NCBI RefSeq assembly: GCF_030065535.1 | Contig: NZ_JASJND010000006.1 | Coordinates: 186,001-250,000, forward strand | DNA: 64,000 nt | From: Microbacterium dauci | GTDB taxonomy: Bacteria; Actinomycetota; Actinomycetes; Actinomycetales; Microbacteriaceae | Direction of reading: 5' to 3' | Part shown: piece after piece, positions 43,699-51,519 of the stretch | Layout of the letters: each line of letters begins with the position of its first letter | How positions within the stretch are numbered: position 1 is the first letter of the stretch | Notes under the pieces: generated by a model | Database searches by the model: none | Told to the model about the DNA's origin: nothing | Seen by the model: the letters and a program-made list of their open reading frames with translations, nothing else | Position numbers and translations under genes: made by a program

Positions 43699-45009
43699 GT
43701 GGACGCAATGTTGCCAGTGGTGGTGATCGGTGCAGGGCCGCAGGGGCTCGCTGCGGCGGCGCATCTGGTCGAGAGGAACGTGCCTGTCGTCGTGCTTGAG
43801 GCGGGGGACACCGCCGCGTCTGCCGTCCGCGAGTGGGGACACGTTCGGTTGTTCTCGGAATGGCCCGAACTGATCGACGGCGCCAGCGCGCGGCTGCTGT
43901 CACAGACGGGCTGGGAGGCGCCGACGTCAGGGTTCCCGACCGGTGCGCAGTGGATCGAGCAGTACCTCGCCCCGCTCGCTACCGCGCTGGGTGATCGTGT
44001 CCGGTTCGGAGCTCGTGTAACGGGTGTGTCGCGGCGAGGTCGGGATCGACTTGTCGACGCCGATCGAGGATCGCATCCATTCACAGTCCATGTCCGTGAC
44101 GCGGCAGGGGACGAACATCGGCTCGAGGCGCGTGCGGTTCTCGACGCGTCCGGCACGTGGTCCACTCCGAATCCTGCCGGCGCGAATGGGCTCCCCGCAC
44201 TTGGAGAGGCACGCGCCGCCGATGTCCTGTCATACCGGATCCCCGATTTCCGTGATCGGAGCGGATTCGAGGGCAAGCACACGATCGTCGTCGGGTCCGG
44301 GCACTCAGCGGTGACGGCCGTGCTCGCGCTGGCGCGCATGGTTCGCAGGGACCCGTCCACGTCGGTGACGTGGGTGCTGCGTCGGGTAACAGCCGATAAC
44401 GCGTTCGGCGGTGGGGACGCGGATGACCTTCCCGCACGCGGCGCGCTCGGGATGCGAGCCAAGGAGTTCGTCGACGCGGGACTTGTCACGATCGCCACCG
44501 GCTTCCGCGTAGAGCGTGTTGAGCGGAACGAAGACCGCGCCATCCTGACCGCCGAGGACGGTCGCAAGCTCGAAGCGGACCGCGTCGTCGTTCTGACCGG
44601 ATTCCGTCCGGACCTCTCTTTCCTGTCAGAGATTCGACTCGAACTGGATCCGACGTTGCAAGCGCCCGTGAGGGTGGCGGTCGAGATCGACCCGAATATT
44701 CACTCGTGTGGTTCCGTCGCGGCGACCGGCGCCGCTGATCTCGCGCAACCCGAACCCGCCTTCTACCTTGTGGGCGCGAAGTCCTACGGACGCGCCCCGA
44801 CATTCCTTGCTCTCACCGGGTACGAGCAGGTGCGCAGCGTCGTTGCCGAACTCGCCGGCGACCATGAAGCCGCGCGCCGGGTGGAATTGTCGCTCCCAGA
44901 GACCGGGGTCTGCGGAGGCGCCGGGCTGTTCGACGCCGCCGGGCCCATCGGGGGAGCATGCTGCGCGCCCCCGGTCCTGCAGATCGGAAGGATGCCGGCA
45001 GCTGTGTAA
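43699..45009 (+). CDS. ArsO-like flavin-dependent monooxygenase of the arsenic cluster
   Basis: 436-residue FAD/NADPH flavoprotein: VVVIGAGPQGLAAAAHL near the N-terminus and VVGSGHSAVTAVLAL as the NADPH motif. The C-terminal tail is cysteine-rich (GVCGGAGLF and GGACCAPPV), a feature remembered for ArsO-type proteins in actinobacterial ars operons. Its exact reaction is unsettled. GGAGG lies 5 bases before the GTG at 43699, so that start is preferred to ATG 43708 and to a long upstream extension. It faces ArsR divergently. Confidence 0.82.
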   Translation: MDAMLPVVVIGAGPQGLAAAAHLVERNVPVVVLEAGDTAASAVREWGHVRLFSEWPELIDGASARLLSQTGWEAPTSGFPTGAQWIEQYLAPLATALGDRVRFGARVTGVSRRGRDRLVDADRGSHPFTVHVRDAAGDEHRLEARAVLDASGTWSTPNPAGANGLPALGEARAADVLSYRIPDFRDRSGFEGKHTIVVGSGHSAVTAVLALARMVRRDPSTSVTWVLRRVTADNAFGGGDADDLPARGALGMRAKEFVDAGLVTIATGFRVERVERNEDRAILTAEDGRKLEADRVVVLTGFRPDLSFLSEIRLELDPTLQAPVRVAVEIDPNIHSCGSVAATGAADLAQPEPAFYLVGAKSYGRAPTFLALTGYEQVRSVVAELAGDHEAARRVELSLPETGVCGGAGLFDAAGPIGGACCAPPVLQIGRMPAAV

Positions 45010-45025
45010 GCCCGCCGTTCAAACA

Positions 45026-45061
45026 AGTGTGGGCGCCACCTGGTCTGGTGGCGCCCACACT
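45026..45061. terminator. Bidirectional hairpin terminator inside the island
   Basis: A perfect 15-bp stem (45026-45040 with 45047-45061; left arm AGTGTGGGCGCCACC) with a 6-base loop lies between the convergent arsO-like and arsC genes. Confidence 0.85.
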
Positions 45062-45068
45062 CGTTTCG

Positions 45069-45467
45069 TCAGCGGTTGAGAAGCGTTGCCTCGATCTTCT
45101 CGGCAACGGCTTCACGAAGGGGACGGACCGCATCCGCGTCCCATGCCGCCGGATTGGGGAACGACCACTCCAGCACCTCACCGCGCGGGCGCGACGGGAG
45201 CTCAAGCCCGGGCTTCATGAGGACCACGACGTCGGCCTCATCGAGATCCGACTCGGTCACCGCGCGCGGGACGCGGTCGGTGATGTCCATGCCAAGCTCG
45301 GCGACCGTCGCTGCGACCGCGGGGTTCACGGCGTCAGCCGGTGCAAGTCCGGCGGAGGTCGCGGTGAACCGGTCTCCCGCGAGGTGCTCGAGCAGCGCTG
45401 CACCCAGCTGTGAGCGGCCGGCGTTGTGCTGGCAGATGAACAGGACGGTCGGGGCTGTGGTGGTCAT
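45069..45467 (-). CDS. arsC: Arsenate reductase, single-cysteine (mycothiol-type) ArsC
   Basis: 132-residue LMW-phosphatase-fold arsenate reductase. The P-loop is CQHNAGR; no other cysteine is present, which fits the arsenate-mycothiol transferase type that uses mycothiol and mycoredoxin. The usual Asp-Pro acid motif reads FPNP, with Asn in place of Asp. It differs from the three-cysteine ArsC at 23420. It lies 19 bases downstream of the ArsR-ArsC fusion on the same strand. ATG 45467 is preferred to a long upstream frame. Confidence 0.87.
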   Translation of the reverse strand: MTTTAPTVLFICQHNAGRSQLGAALLEHLAGDRFTATSAGLAPADAVNPAVAATVAELGMDITDRVPRAVTESDLDEADVVVLMKPGLELPSRPRGEVLEWSFPNPAAWDADAVRPLREAVAEKIEATLLNR

Positions 45468-45486
45468 GCGTGATTCTCGTTTCGGG

Positions 45487-46161
45487 TCAGGTGGTAGCGA
45501 GTCTGGTGGCGAGGTCGGAGATGCGGCGCTCGAGCTCGTCGTATGCGGTGTCGAAGGCGTCGTCGCTTCCTGTACGGACAGGATCAGGAATGGACCAATG
45601 CAAGTCACCGCTGACCCCGAGCTCCTCGTGCGCACTGTCGCACACCGTGATGACGAAGTCGGACTCGGTCAGCACCGACTCGAGCGGCTGGGGCTTCCCC
45701 TCGGCGAGGGGCAGCGAATGGCGCTCGGCGGTCGCCACAGCGCCGGAGGCAATGTGCTCCGCAGGGTGCGTGCCCGCCGACGTGGCAGGAATGCTGCTGC
45801 GGGTGGCCCACAATGCCGCGGCGAGTTGAGAGCGCGCCGAGTTCGCCGTGCAGACAAAGACCACGCGCTGTGCGCGCTCGGTACGGCCCGGGATCAAGTC
45901 GGCCAGCGCGGACGCAGTCAGATGCACGTAGCTCCGCCGCTTGTCCGCCTCCGAGCGTGACCGGGCGACCATGCCCACCGTCTCGAGAACGTTCAAGTGG
46001 TGCGACACCAAATTCGAGTTCATCCCCATAGCGACCGCGATCTCCGTCGGCGACAGATCGCCGAGCGTGAGGAGATCCACGATTTGCAAACGCGACGGAT
46101 CGCCGAGTGCGGAATGCCGCGCGGCACGCATCTCCAGGTCTTGATTTTGCTCAACTTTCAT
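45487..46161 (-). CDS. ArsR-type regulator fused to an LMW-phosphatase (ArsC-like) domain, island copy
   Basis: 224-residue protein with the same two-domain plan as the one at 23838: winged helix in about residues 10-82 (LGDPSRLQIVDLL, NLVSHHLNVLETVG) and an ArsC/LMW-phosphatase domain from about residue 99 with P-loop CTANSAR (C104-R110) and WSIPDP. It diverges from the aquaglyceroporin gene. The two fusion proteins are clearly homologous but well diverged, so the island copy is not a recent duplicate of the chromosomal one. Confidence 0.9.
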   Translation of the reverse strand: MKVEQNQDLEMRAARHSALGDPSRLQIVDLLTLGDLSPTEIAVAMGMNSNLVSHHLNVLETVGMVARSRSEADKRRSYVHLTASALADLIPGRTERAQRVVFVCTANSARSQLAAALWATRSSIPATSAGTHPAEHIASGAVATAERHSLPLAEGKPQPLESVLTESDFVITVCDSAHEELGVSGDLHWSIPDPVRTGSDDAFDTAYDELERRISDLATRLATT

Positions 46162-46210
46162 TGACTCAATCTTGACTGAACAATATTTCGGCCGTCAAGA
46201 TGGGGCTGCC
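46162..46210. promoter_or_regulatory. Divergent regulatory region of fusion and aquaglyceroporin genes
   Basis: 49 bases with repeated TCAA/TTGA elements; CATTG-CTCAATCTT is shared with the equivalent region at 24499-24512. The dyad here is imperfect, unlike the chromosomal one. Confidence 0.5.
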
Positions 46211-46966
46211 ATGAACGACGCATCACCCACTTCCGCCGCCCAGCCGCACCTGATCCGCCGACTCCTCGCAGAGTTCATCGGCACCGGCGTCCTTGTTGCC
46301 GTCGTCGTTGGATCCGGGATCGCGGCGCAGCGACTGTCGCCGGATGATGTCGGGCTCCAGCTCCTGCAGAACAGCCTCACGACGGCGCTCGGGCTCTCCG
46401 TCCTGATCCTGATGCTCGGCCCTGTTTCCGGCGCGCACTTCAACCCGGTCATCTCGCTGGCCGACTGGTTCCTCGGTCGTCGCGCTCGTGCTGGACTCTT
46501 GCCTCGCGTTGCGTTGGCGTATCTCGCAGCTCAGGTCGTCGGCGGCGTTGTCGGGACTCTTCTCACATCCGCGATGTTCGAGGTGGCGCCTTCGTTTTCT
46601 GGCAACGACCGCGCAACAGTCGGTCACCTCGTGGGTGAGGTCGTTGCCACCGCGGGACTGGTGCTGCTCATCTTCGCGCTCGCGCGGACGTCCACCGCCG
46701 CGGTCACGGCGGCCGCCGTCGGCGCCTACATCGGAGCGGCGTACTGGTTCACCGGCTCCACATCATTCGCGAATCCTGCCGTGACGATCGCCCGGATGTT
46801 CACCGACACGTTCGCCGGCATCGCCCCAATCGCAGTCCTCCCGTTCCTCATGGCCCAGATTCTGGGGGCTGCGCTCGGCATCGCCCTCCTGCTTGCTCTC
46901 TACCCGACGGCTACTCGCACTGCTGGCGACGCCGTGATCCCCACGCAACCCGACTCCCAGCACTGA
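46211..46966 (+). CDS. Aquaglyceroporin (MIP family), island copy
   Basis: 251-residue channel with the MIP half-loops GAHFNPVISL (NPV) and FANPAVTIARMF (NPA), plus AYIGAAYWFTGSTSF shared with the chromosomal copy at 24551. As there, the ArsR/ArsC neighbours suggest arsenite exit, since no pump gene is present. ATG 46211 was chosen; an upstream in-frame ATG at 46172 would lie in the operator. The downstream flavoprotein starts 11 bases later, so both are in one transcript. Confidence 0.84.
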   Translation: MNDASPTSAAQPHLIRRLLAEFIGTGVLVAVVVGSGIAAQRLSPDDVGLQLLQNSLTTALGLSVLILMLGPVSGAHFNPVISLADWFLGRRARAGLLPRVALAYLAAQVVGGVVGTLLTSAMFEVAPSFSGNDRATVGHLVGEVVATAGLVLLIFALARTSTAAVTAAAVGAYIGAAYWFTGSTSFANPAVTIARMFTDTFAGIAPIAVLPFLMAQILGAALGIALLLALYPTATRTAGDAVIPTQPDSQH

Positions 46967-46977
46967 AAGGCACACCC

Positions 46978-48354
46978 ATGCACCTTGTCGCCATCGGCGG
47001 AAGCGACGCCGGCATCTCGACAGCTCTCCGCGCCCGCGAACTCGACCCGTCCGTCGACGTCACCGTCGTCGTCGCCGACGCCTATCCGAACTTCTCCATC
47101 TGCGGAATCCCCTACTACTTCTCCCGCGAAGTACAACCGTGGCAGTCCCTGGCCCACCGGACCCACGCCGACCTCGAAGCAACCGGCATGAACCTGCGCC
47201 TGAACACCCTCGCGACCGGCATCGACGTCGCTGCGCGCACCCTCACGGTCCGGGACGAGCACGGCACCGAATCGACGATCCCGTACGACGCGCTCATGGT
47301 CGGCACTGGGGCATCCCCGTCAACCGCCGGAATCGCCGGTCTCGACGAACTCGGCCCCGCGGACGGTGTGCACCTCCTGCACTCGATGGGAGACACCTTC
47401 GCACTCGAGCAGTTCCTCGACACCCGCCAGCCCGAGAGCGCGATCATCGTCGGCGCGGGCTACGTCGGACTCGAAATGGCCGAAGCGCTCACCGTCCGTG
47501 GATTGAAAGTCACGCAACTGCAACGCGGACCCGAAGTCCTCTCCACCCTCGACCCCGAACTCGGCGCCCTCGTCCACGACGAACTGACACGTCACGATGT
47601 GAGCGTCTACACGGACACCCTGGTCGACGCAGTCAGTCGAGACGGCGCGCAGCTCACGGTCACCGGCACCCGCCACGGTGACCCGATCGCGCACACCGCG
47701 GACCTTGTGCTCGTCGTCGTAGGGGTCCGACCCAACACGAGCCTCCTCACCGCCGCTGGCGCACAGACCGGTGCGGGCGGCGCGGTCCTCGTCGACGAGC
47801 AAATGCGCACCGGACTCCCCAACTTGTGGGCAGCGGGTGACGGCATCGTCACCCACCACCGACTCCTCGGCGTCACGTACCTTCCCCTCGGCACCACCTC
47901 TCACAAACAGGGCCGCGTCGCCGGCGAGAACGCGATCGGCGGGAACGCCACCTTCGGCGGCAGCCTCGGCACCCAAGTCGTGAAGGTCTTCGACCTCGTC
48001 GCTGCCCGCACCGGCCTCCGCGACCACGAAGCTGCCGCAGCAGGATTTGCGCCCCACAGTCACACCGCGATCGCCGATGACCACAAGCGCTACTACCCCG
48101 GCGCAACACCGATCAGCATTCGCATCACCGGGGACACCCGCGACGGCCGACTCCTCGGCGCACAACTCGTCGGTACCCGAGGTGCCGAGATCTCCAAGCG
48201 CGTCGACACATACGCCACCGCGCTCCACCACGAGATGACCGTGCCGGCGATGAGCGACCTTGACCTCTCCTACACGCCCCCGCTCGGATCGCCCTGGGAT
48301 GCGGTGCAGATGGCGACCCAGGCGTGGGAGCAGGCGCGCGTCAGCGGTAGTTGA
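46978..48354 (+). CDS. CoA-disulfide-reductase-like FAD oxidoreductase
   Basis: 458-residue flavoprotein. FAD motif [17 protein letters not shown]; active cysteine C42 in [10 protein letters not shown], as in CoA-disulfide reductases and NADH peroxidases; NAD motif [22 protein letters not shown]. It likely reduces a low-molecular-weight disulfide or peroxide during arsenic stress. Its last codons and stop fall inside the right attachment repeat, antisense to the yajQ 3' end. The partner thiol is unknown. GAAAGG precedes the ATG. Confidence 0.88.
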   Translation: MHLVAIGGSDAGISTALRARELDPSVDVTVVVADAYPNFSICGIPYYFSREVQPWQSLAHRTHADLEATGMNLRLNTLATGIDVAARTLTVRDEHGTESTIPYDALMVGTGASPSTAGIAGLDELGPADGVHLLHSMGDTFALEQFLDTRQPESAIIVGAGYVGLEMAEALTVRGLKVTQLQRGPEVLSTLDPELGALVHDELTRHDVSVYTDTLVDAVSRDGAQLTVTGTRHGDPIAHTADLVLVVVGVRPNTSLLTAAGAQTGAGGAVLVDEQMRTGLPNLWAAGDGIVTHHRLLGVTYLPLGTTSHKQGRVAGENAIGGNATFGGSLGTQVVKVFDLVAARTGLRDHEAAAAGFAPHSHTAIADDHKRYYPGATPISIRITGDTRDGRLLGAQLVGTRGAEISKRVDTYATALHHEMTVPAMSDLDLSYTPPLGSPWDAVQMATQAWEQARVSGS

Positions 48355-48362
48355 CGAACTGC
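48341..48362. repeat. Right attachment site (attR) in yajQ
   Basis: 22 bases identical to 43059-43080. They encode the last residues and stop of YajQ on the minus strand and the last residues and stop of the CoA-disulfide-reductase-like protein on the plus strand. Confidence 0.85.
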
Positions 48363-48829
48363 AGGTCGACGTCGAGGTCGGCGGCCTTCAGCAGGCGCTG
48401 GACCTCCTGCAGGTCGTCGCGGGACTTCGACTGCACGCGCAGCTCGTCGCCCTGGATCTGCGACTTGACCGACTTCGGGCCCTCGTCGCGGATCATCTTG
48501 CTGATCTTCTTGGCGTCCTCGCTCGAGATGCCCTCTTTGAGGGTCGAGACGATGCGGAACTCCTTGCCCGAGGCCTGCGGCTCGCCCGAGTCGAGGCTCT
48601 TCAGCGAGATGCCGCGCTTGATGATCTTCGACTGGAACACGTCGAGCACGGCCTTCGCCCGCTCGTCGCTGTTCGCCTTGATGAGGATCGACTCGCCGCT
48701 CCACTCGATCGAGGCGCCGGTGCCCTTGAAGTCGTAGCGCTGCTCGACCTCCTTGCGCGCCTGGTTGAGCGCGTTGTCCGCCTCCTGGCGGTCGATCTTG
48801 GAGACGATGTCGAATGAGCTGTCAGCCAT
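48341..48829 (-). CDS. yajQ: YajQ family nucleotide-binding protein
   Basis: 162-residue YajQ protein: [16 protein letters not shown] at the start and [10 protein letters not shown]...FVNYR at the end, with length usual for the family. Relatives bind cyclic-di-GMP or RNA. The gene is intact. Its conserved 3' end is the integration site of the arsenic island, which keeps the coding sequence whole. TAGACT 6 nt before the ATG suggests a leaderless mRNA. Confidence 0.93.
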   Translation of the reverse strand: MADSSFDIVSKIDRQEADNALNQARKEVEQRYDFKGTGASIEWSGESILIKANSDERAKAVLDVFQSKIIKRGISLKSLDSGEPQASGKEFRIVSTLKEGISSEDAKKISKMIRDEGPKSVKSQIQGDELRVQSKSRDDLQEVQRLLKAADLDVDLQFVNYR

Positions 48830-48835
48830 GCGCCG

Positions 48836-48841
48836 AGTCTA
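48836..48841 (-). promoter_or_regulatory. Putative -10 element of yajQ (leaderless)
   Basis: TAGACT on the minus strand with 6 nt to the ATG at 48829. Confidence 0.5.
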
Positions 48842-48865
48842 CCGAGGTGGCATCCGGTGCGCCCC

Positions 48866-48871
48866 TATGCT
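48866..48871 (+). promoter_or_regulatory. Putative -10 element of the small membrane protein gene (leaderless)
   Basis: TATGCT with 7 nt to the GTG at 48879. It overlaps the alternative ATG at 48867, so the GTG is the likelier start. Confidence 0.5.
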
Positions 48872-48878
48872 GACGAGC

Positions 48879-49199
48879 GTGACGACCACCGCACCCGTGT
48901 CCACCACCGCCCAGCGAGCCTGGGGGATCGGTGCCGTCGTCGTCGAGATCGTCGCGATCGTGCCGGCGCTGCTGACGCTCCTCCTCGCGATCACGGTCGA
49001 TGCGAACTACGGCTGGCTCATGCTCATCGCCATCCCGATCGTCGTCGTGGGCGGGCTGCTCGGCATGCTCGCCGGCATCGTCGGCATCATCTACGCCGGC
49101 ATCCGTCGTCGTGCGTTCGTGTGGCCGATCGTGGGCATCGTGCTCGGCGTCGTCCTGGTCGCCGCGCTGTCGCTCATCCTCGGGCTCGGTAGCGTCTGA
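48879..49199 (+). CDS. Small membrane protein of unknown function
   Basis: 106-residue protein with a Thr/Ala-rich N-terminus (VTTTAPVSTTAQRAW) and three hydrophobic helices that include Gly-rich stretches (GGLLGMLAGIVGIIYAG). It looks like a DUF4190-type membrane protein, but the match is weak. The GTG start follows from the -10 element. Divergent from yajQ. Confidence 0.65.
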   Translation: MTTTAPVSTTAQRAWGIGAVVVEIVAIVPALLTLLLAITVDANYGWLMLIAIPIVVVGGLLGMLAGIVGIIYAGIRRRAFVWPIVGIVLGVVLVAALSLILGLGSV

Positions 49200-49221
49200 C
49201 CCTCGGCATCCGCGCCGTTCA

Positions 49222-49227
49222 TACAAT
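49222..49227 (+). promoter_or_regulatory. Putative -10 element of the FBP gene (leaderless)
   Basis: TACAAT with 6 nt to the ATG at 49234. Confidence 0.5.
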
Positions 49228-49233
49228 GGCGGG

Positions 49234-49722
49234 ATGAGGCCGCTGACCGAAGACCAGCTGCGCGGCGTGCTCGTCAACGCGACGCGCGACGAGCGCGAGC
49301 GTCTCGAACCGCCGCACGACTTCCCCATTCTCGAGTGGGACCACCTCGACTTCCTCGCCTGGCGCGACCCGACGACCCGGAGCCGTGGCTACGTGGTCGC
49401 CGAGATCGACGGCGAGCCGACCGGCATCGTCCTGCGCGCGGCGAGCGGCTCCAGCGGCGGGCGCTCGGCGATGTGCAACATCTGCCACACGATGCAGCCG
49501 GGCAATCAGGTCACGATGTTCACGGCTCGGAAGTCGGGGGATGCCGGTGACCGGGGCGACAGCGTGGGCACGTACGTCTGCGCCGATCTGACCTGTCACG
49601 AGAACGTCCGCTTGGCCGGGCCGCTGGCTCCGAGCGAGATTCGCGCGAGCGTCGATCGCCGCATCGACGGGACGCGGCACCGCCTCGAGTCGTTCGTCGA
49701 GCGGGTGGCATCCGCCGCCTGA
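49234..49722 (+). CDS. FBP domain (EF-G-binding, treble-clef zinc) protein
   Basis: 162-residue protein of the FBP family. A four-cysteine zinc site is formed by C81/C84 (CNIC) and C116/C121 (YVCADLTC), as in the treble-clef C-terminal domain of FusB-type elongation-factor-G-binding proteins. TEDQLRGVLVNAT and EWDHLDFLAWRDP are also typical. It may bind EF-G and assist ribosome release. The start is set by the -10 element. Confidence 0.86.
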   Translation: MRPLTEDQLRGVLVNATRDERERLEPPHDFPILEWDHLDFLAWRDPTTRSRGYVVAEIDGEPTGIVLRAASGSSGGRSAMCNICHTMQPGNQVTMFTARKSGDAGDRGDSVGTYVCADLTCHENVRLAGPLAPSEIRASVDRRIDGTRHRLESFVERVASAA

Positions 49723-49807
49723 GGCGATGGTTTTCGGTCGCCCGATTCGGAGGGTAGGATAGGTGATCGCGCCTCCGGTCGACTGTACAAGCCGGGCGGG
49801 TGCGCCT

Positions 49808-49889
49808 GGCGAGTTACCCAAGCGGCCAAAGGGATCTGACTGTAAATCAGACTGCATTGCATTCGGGGGTTCGAATCCCTCACTCGCCA
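49808..49889 (+). tRNA. tRNA-Tyr (GTA)
   Basis: Acceptor stem GGCGAGT/ACTCGCC, D arm CCCAAGCGGCCAAAGGG, anticodon stem TCTGA/TCAGA with GTA at 49842-49844, a long variable arm typical of tRNA-Tyr, and T loop GTTCGAATC. No CCA is encoded. Confidence 0.95.
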
Positions 49890-49898
49890 CACTTGAAC

Positions 49899-49926
49899 GA
49901 AAGCCCCCGCTCCTGCGGGGGCTTTC
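49899..49926 (+). terminator. Terminator after tRNA-Tyr
   Basis: Perfect 12-bp stem GAAAGCCCCCGC with its complement around TCCT. Confidence 0.85.
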
Positions 49927-49951
49927 GTTGTTGGAAGCACGGGGGAGACAG

Positions 49952-50482
49952 ATGGGCAACGCGCAAAGGTGGAAGCCGCTGATCGCGGTCTTCGCGAATC
50001 CTGAGACGCGTCGGGCTGCGGCGATGCTGCTGCTCGGCGAGACGCTCGAACAGTCGACCGCGCACCTGTCCCCGTCCAAGCGGAGTCGTGTGCTCGGCGC
50101 GCTGCGCACCAGCGGCCTCGTTACGGGCGACGATGTCGACCCGGAGGTCTTCCGGCGGGTCCTCGAGGCGACAGCCACGCCGAGACGGGAAGGGATCGAT
50201 CGGTTCCTCGAAGGGAAGCGCATCGCGCAGTACCCGGCCGACCTGACGACGCGGGCGGGACTCCTCGCCTGGGTGGCGCGTGATGCGCTCGCGCCCGACG
50301 AAGTGCTGACCGAGCCTGAGATCAACGAACGGCTCTTGCCGTACGCCGAGGATGTCGCAGTGCTTCGCAGATACCTCGTCGACCACGAGCTCGTCGAGCG
50401 CACGCCCGACGGCGCCGAATACGCGCTGGTCGCACCGGGAGATTCATCCACGGGAATGGATGCCGCTTGGCCGCGGTTGTAG
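49952..50482 (+). CDS. DUF2087 domain protein
   Basis: 176-residue protein. The N-terminal half looks like a winged-helix domain (ETRRAAAMLLLGETLEQ, LSPSKRSRVLGALRTSGLV). The C-terminal half is DUF2087: RFLEGKRIAQYPADLTTRAGLLAWV, then EPEINERLLPYAEDVAVLRRYLVDHELVER. It may be a transcription regulator. GGGGGAGA precedes the ATG at 49952. Confidence 0.82.
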   Translation: MGNAQRWKPLIAVFANPETRRAAAMLLLGETLEQSTAHLSPSKRSRVLGALRTSGLVTGDDVDPEVFRRVLEATATPRREGIDRFLEGKRIAQYPADLTTRAGLLAWVARDALAPDEVLTEPEINERLLPYAEDVAVLRRYLVDHELVERTPDGAEYALVAPGDSSTGMDAAWPRL

Positions 50483-50515
50483 CTGCTGCTCACACACCAA
50501 CTCCCGGAAGCCGAC

Positions 50516-51424
50516 ATGACCGCACCCGACCGCACCCTCAGCGCCGACACCGGCATGGACGCCGTGACGCTCCGCGTCGGCGACCTCGAACTGATGTCGA
50601 CCTACTACGCGAACGCGCTCGCGCTCGAGCCGATCGAAGAGCGTTCGCGTGGCGCCGAGGTGCACCGTGTGCTGGGCCGTGGCAGCACGCCGATGGTCCG
50701 CCTCATCGGCACCCCCGGACTCCCGGCAGTCGACCCCCGCCAGGCCGGCCTCTTCCACACGGCGTTCCTCTTCGACGACGCGCCGTCGCTCGCCGCAACG
50801 GTCTACCGCGCCGCGCAGGACCCACGAAGCCGCTTCGCGGGGTCGAGCGACCACCTTGTCAGCGAGGCCTTCTATTTCACCGACCCCGAAGGCAACGGCA
50901 TCGAGCTCTACGTCGACCGCTCCCGCGACCAATGGAGTTATGCGGCCGGCGAGCTCCAGATGTCGACGCTGTACCTCGACCCGAACGCCTACCTGCGCGA
51001 GCACCTCACCGAAGACGCAATGACCGGCGTGACGAAGGCGTCCGGCAAGGTCGGCCACGTCCACCTGCAGGTCGGCGACATCGCCACGGCTCGCGCCTTC
51101 TACGTCGACGCGCTCGGCTTCGAAACGACGGTCGCCAGCTACCCCGGCGCACTGTTCGCCGCCGCCGGTGGCTACCACCACCACGTCGCGATGAACACGT
51201 GGAACAGCGCCGGCGCCGGCCCGCGTGCCGCCGGGCTCGGACTCGGCGACGTCGCGATCACCGTGCCGGGTCGCGACGACCTCGACGCACTGGCATCCCG
51301 ACTCCGGCACCACGGTCTGCAGTTCGCCGACCGCGGCCGCGACATCGTGCTCGCCGATCCGTGGGGCACGCAGGTCACCGTCGCGACGCCCGGCGCGGAC
51401 GCCGACGAGCTTCTCCACAGATAG
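50516..51424 (+). CDS. VOC family protein with two glyoxalase-like domains
   Basis: 302-residue protein with two VOC modules (about residues 10-140 and 160-300). Each carries the beta-alpha-beta-beta-beta pattern: LRVGDLELMSTYYANALAL...HTAFLF...GNGIELYVDR, and HVHLQVGDIATARAFYVDALGFE...HHHVAMNTW. It resembles CatE-type catechol 2,3-dioxygenases, so metal-dependent ring cleavage or glyoxalase activity is possible. Substrate unknown. A stem-loop follows. Confidence 0.86.
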   Translation: MTAPDRTLSADTGMDAVTLRVGDLELMSTYYANALALEPIEERSRGAEVHRVLGRGSTPMVRLIGTPGLPAVDPRQAGLFHTAFLFDDAPSLAATVYRAAQDPRSRFAGSSDHLVSEAFYFTDPEGNGIELYVDRSRDQWSYAAGELQMSTLYLDPNAYLREHLTEDAMTGVTKASGKVGHVHLQVGDIATARAFYVDALGFETTVASYPGALFAAAGGYHHHVAMNTWNSAGAGPRAAGLGLGDVAITVPGRDDLDALASRLRHHGLQFADRGRDIVLADPWGTQVTVATPGADADELLHR

Positions 51425-51449
51425 CTCGCTGACGGCCGCCTGTCCACAC

Positions 51450-51470
51450 CCGACCCGCGTCGGGGGTCGG
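51450..51470 (+). terminator. Hairpin after the VOC gene
   Basis: CCGACCC (51450-51456) pairs with GGGTCGG (51464-51470); flanking CCTGTC (51439-51444) and GACAGG (51474-51479) extend the stem. Confidence 0.55.
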
Positions 51471-51519
51471 TCTGACAGGATGGGGGCGAGCGCGGGGCCA
51501 CCCGCGGAAGGGACCGACG

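Larger units (their letters stand above)
43059..48362. mobile_element. 5.3 kb arsenic-resistance genomic island integrated in the 3' end of yajQ
   Basis: The segment is bounded by a perfect 22-bp direct repeat (43059-43080 and 48341-48362). The right copy is the natural 3' end of yajQ including its stop codon; the left copy is a duplicate next to the SRPBCC gene. This is the usual footprint of a tyrosine-recombinase element that rebuilds its target gene. It carries six genes, all with arsenic or thiol-redox links, and no integrase, so it may move by a recombinase supplied elsewhere or be a remnant. The chromosome-wide heptamer GGATGCC/GGCATCC is scarce inside it (two copies seen). Confidence 0.85.
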
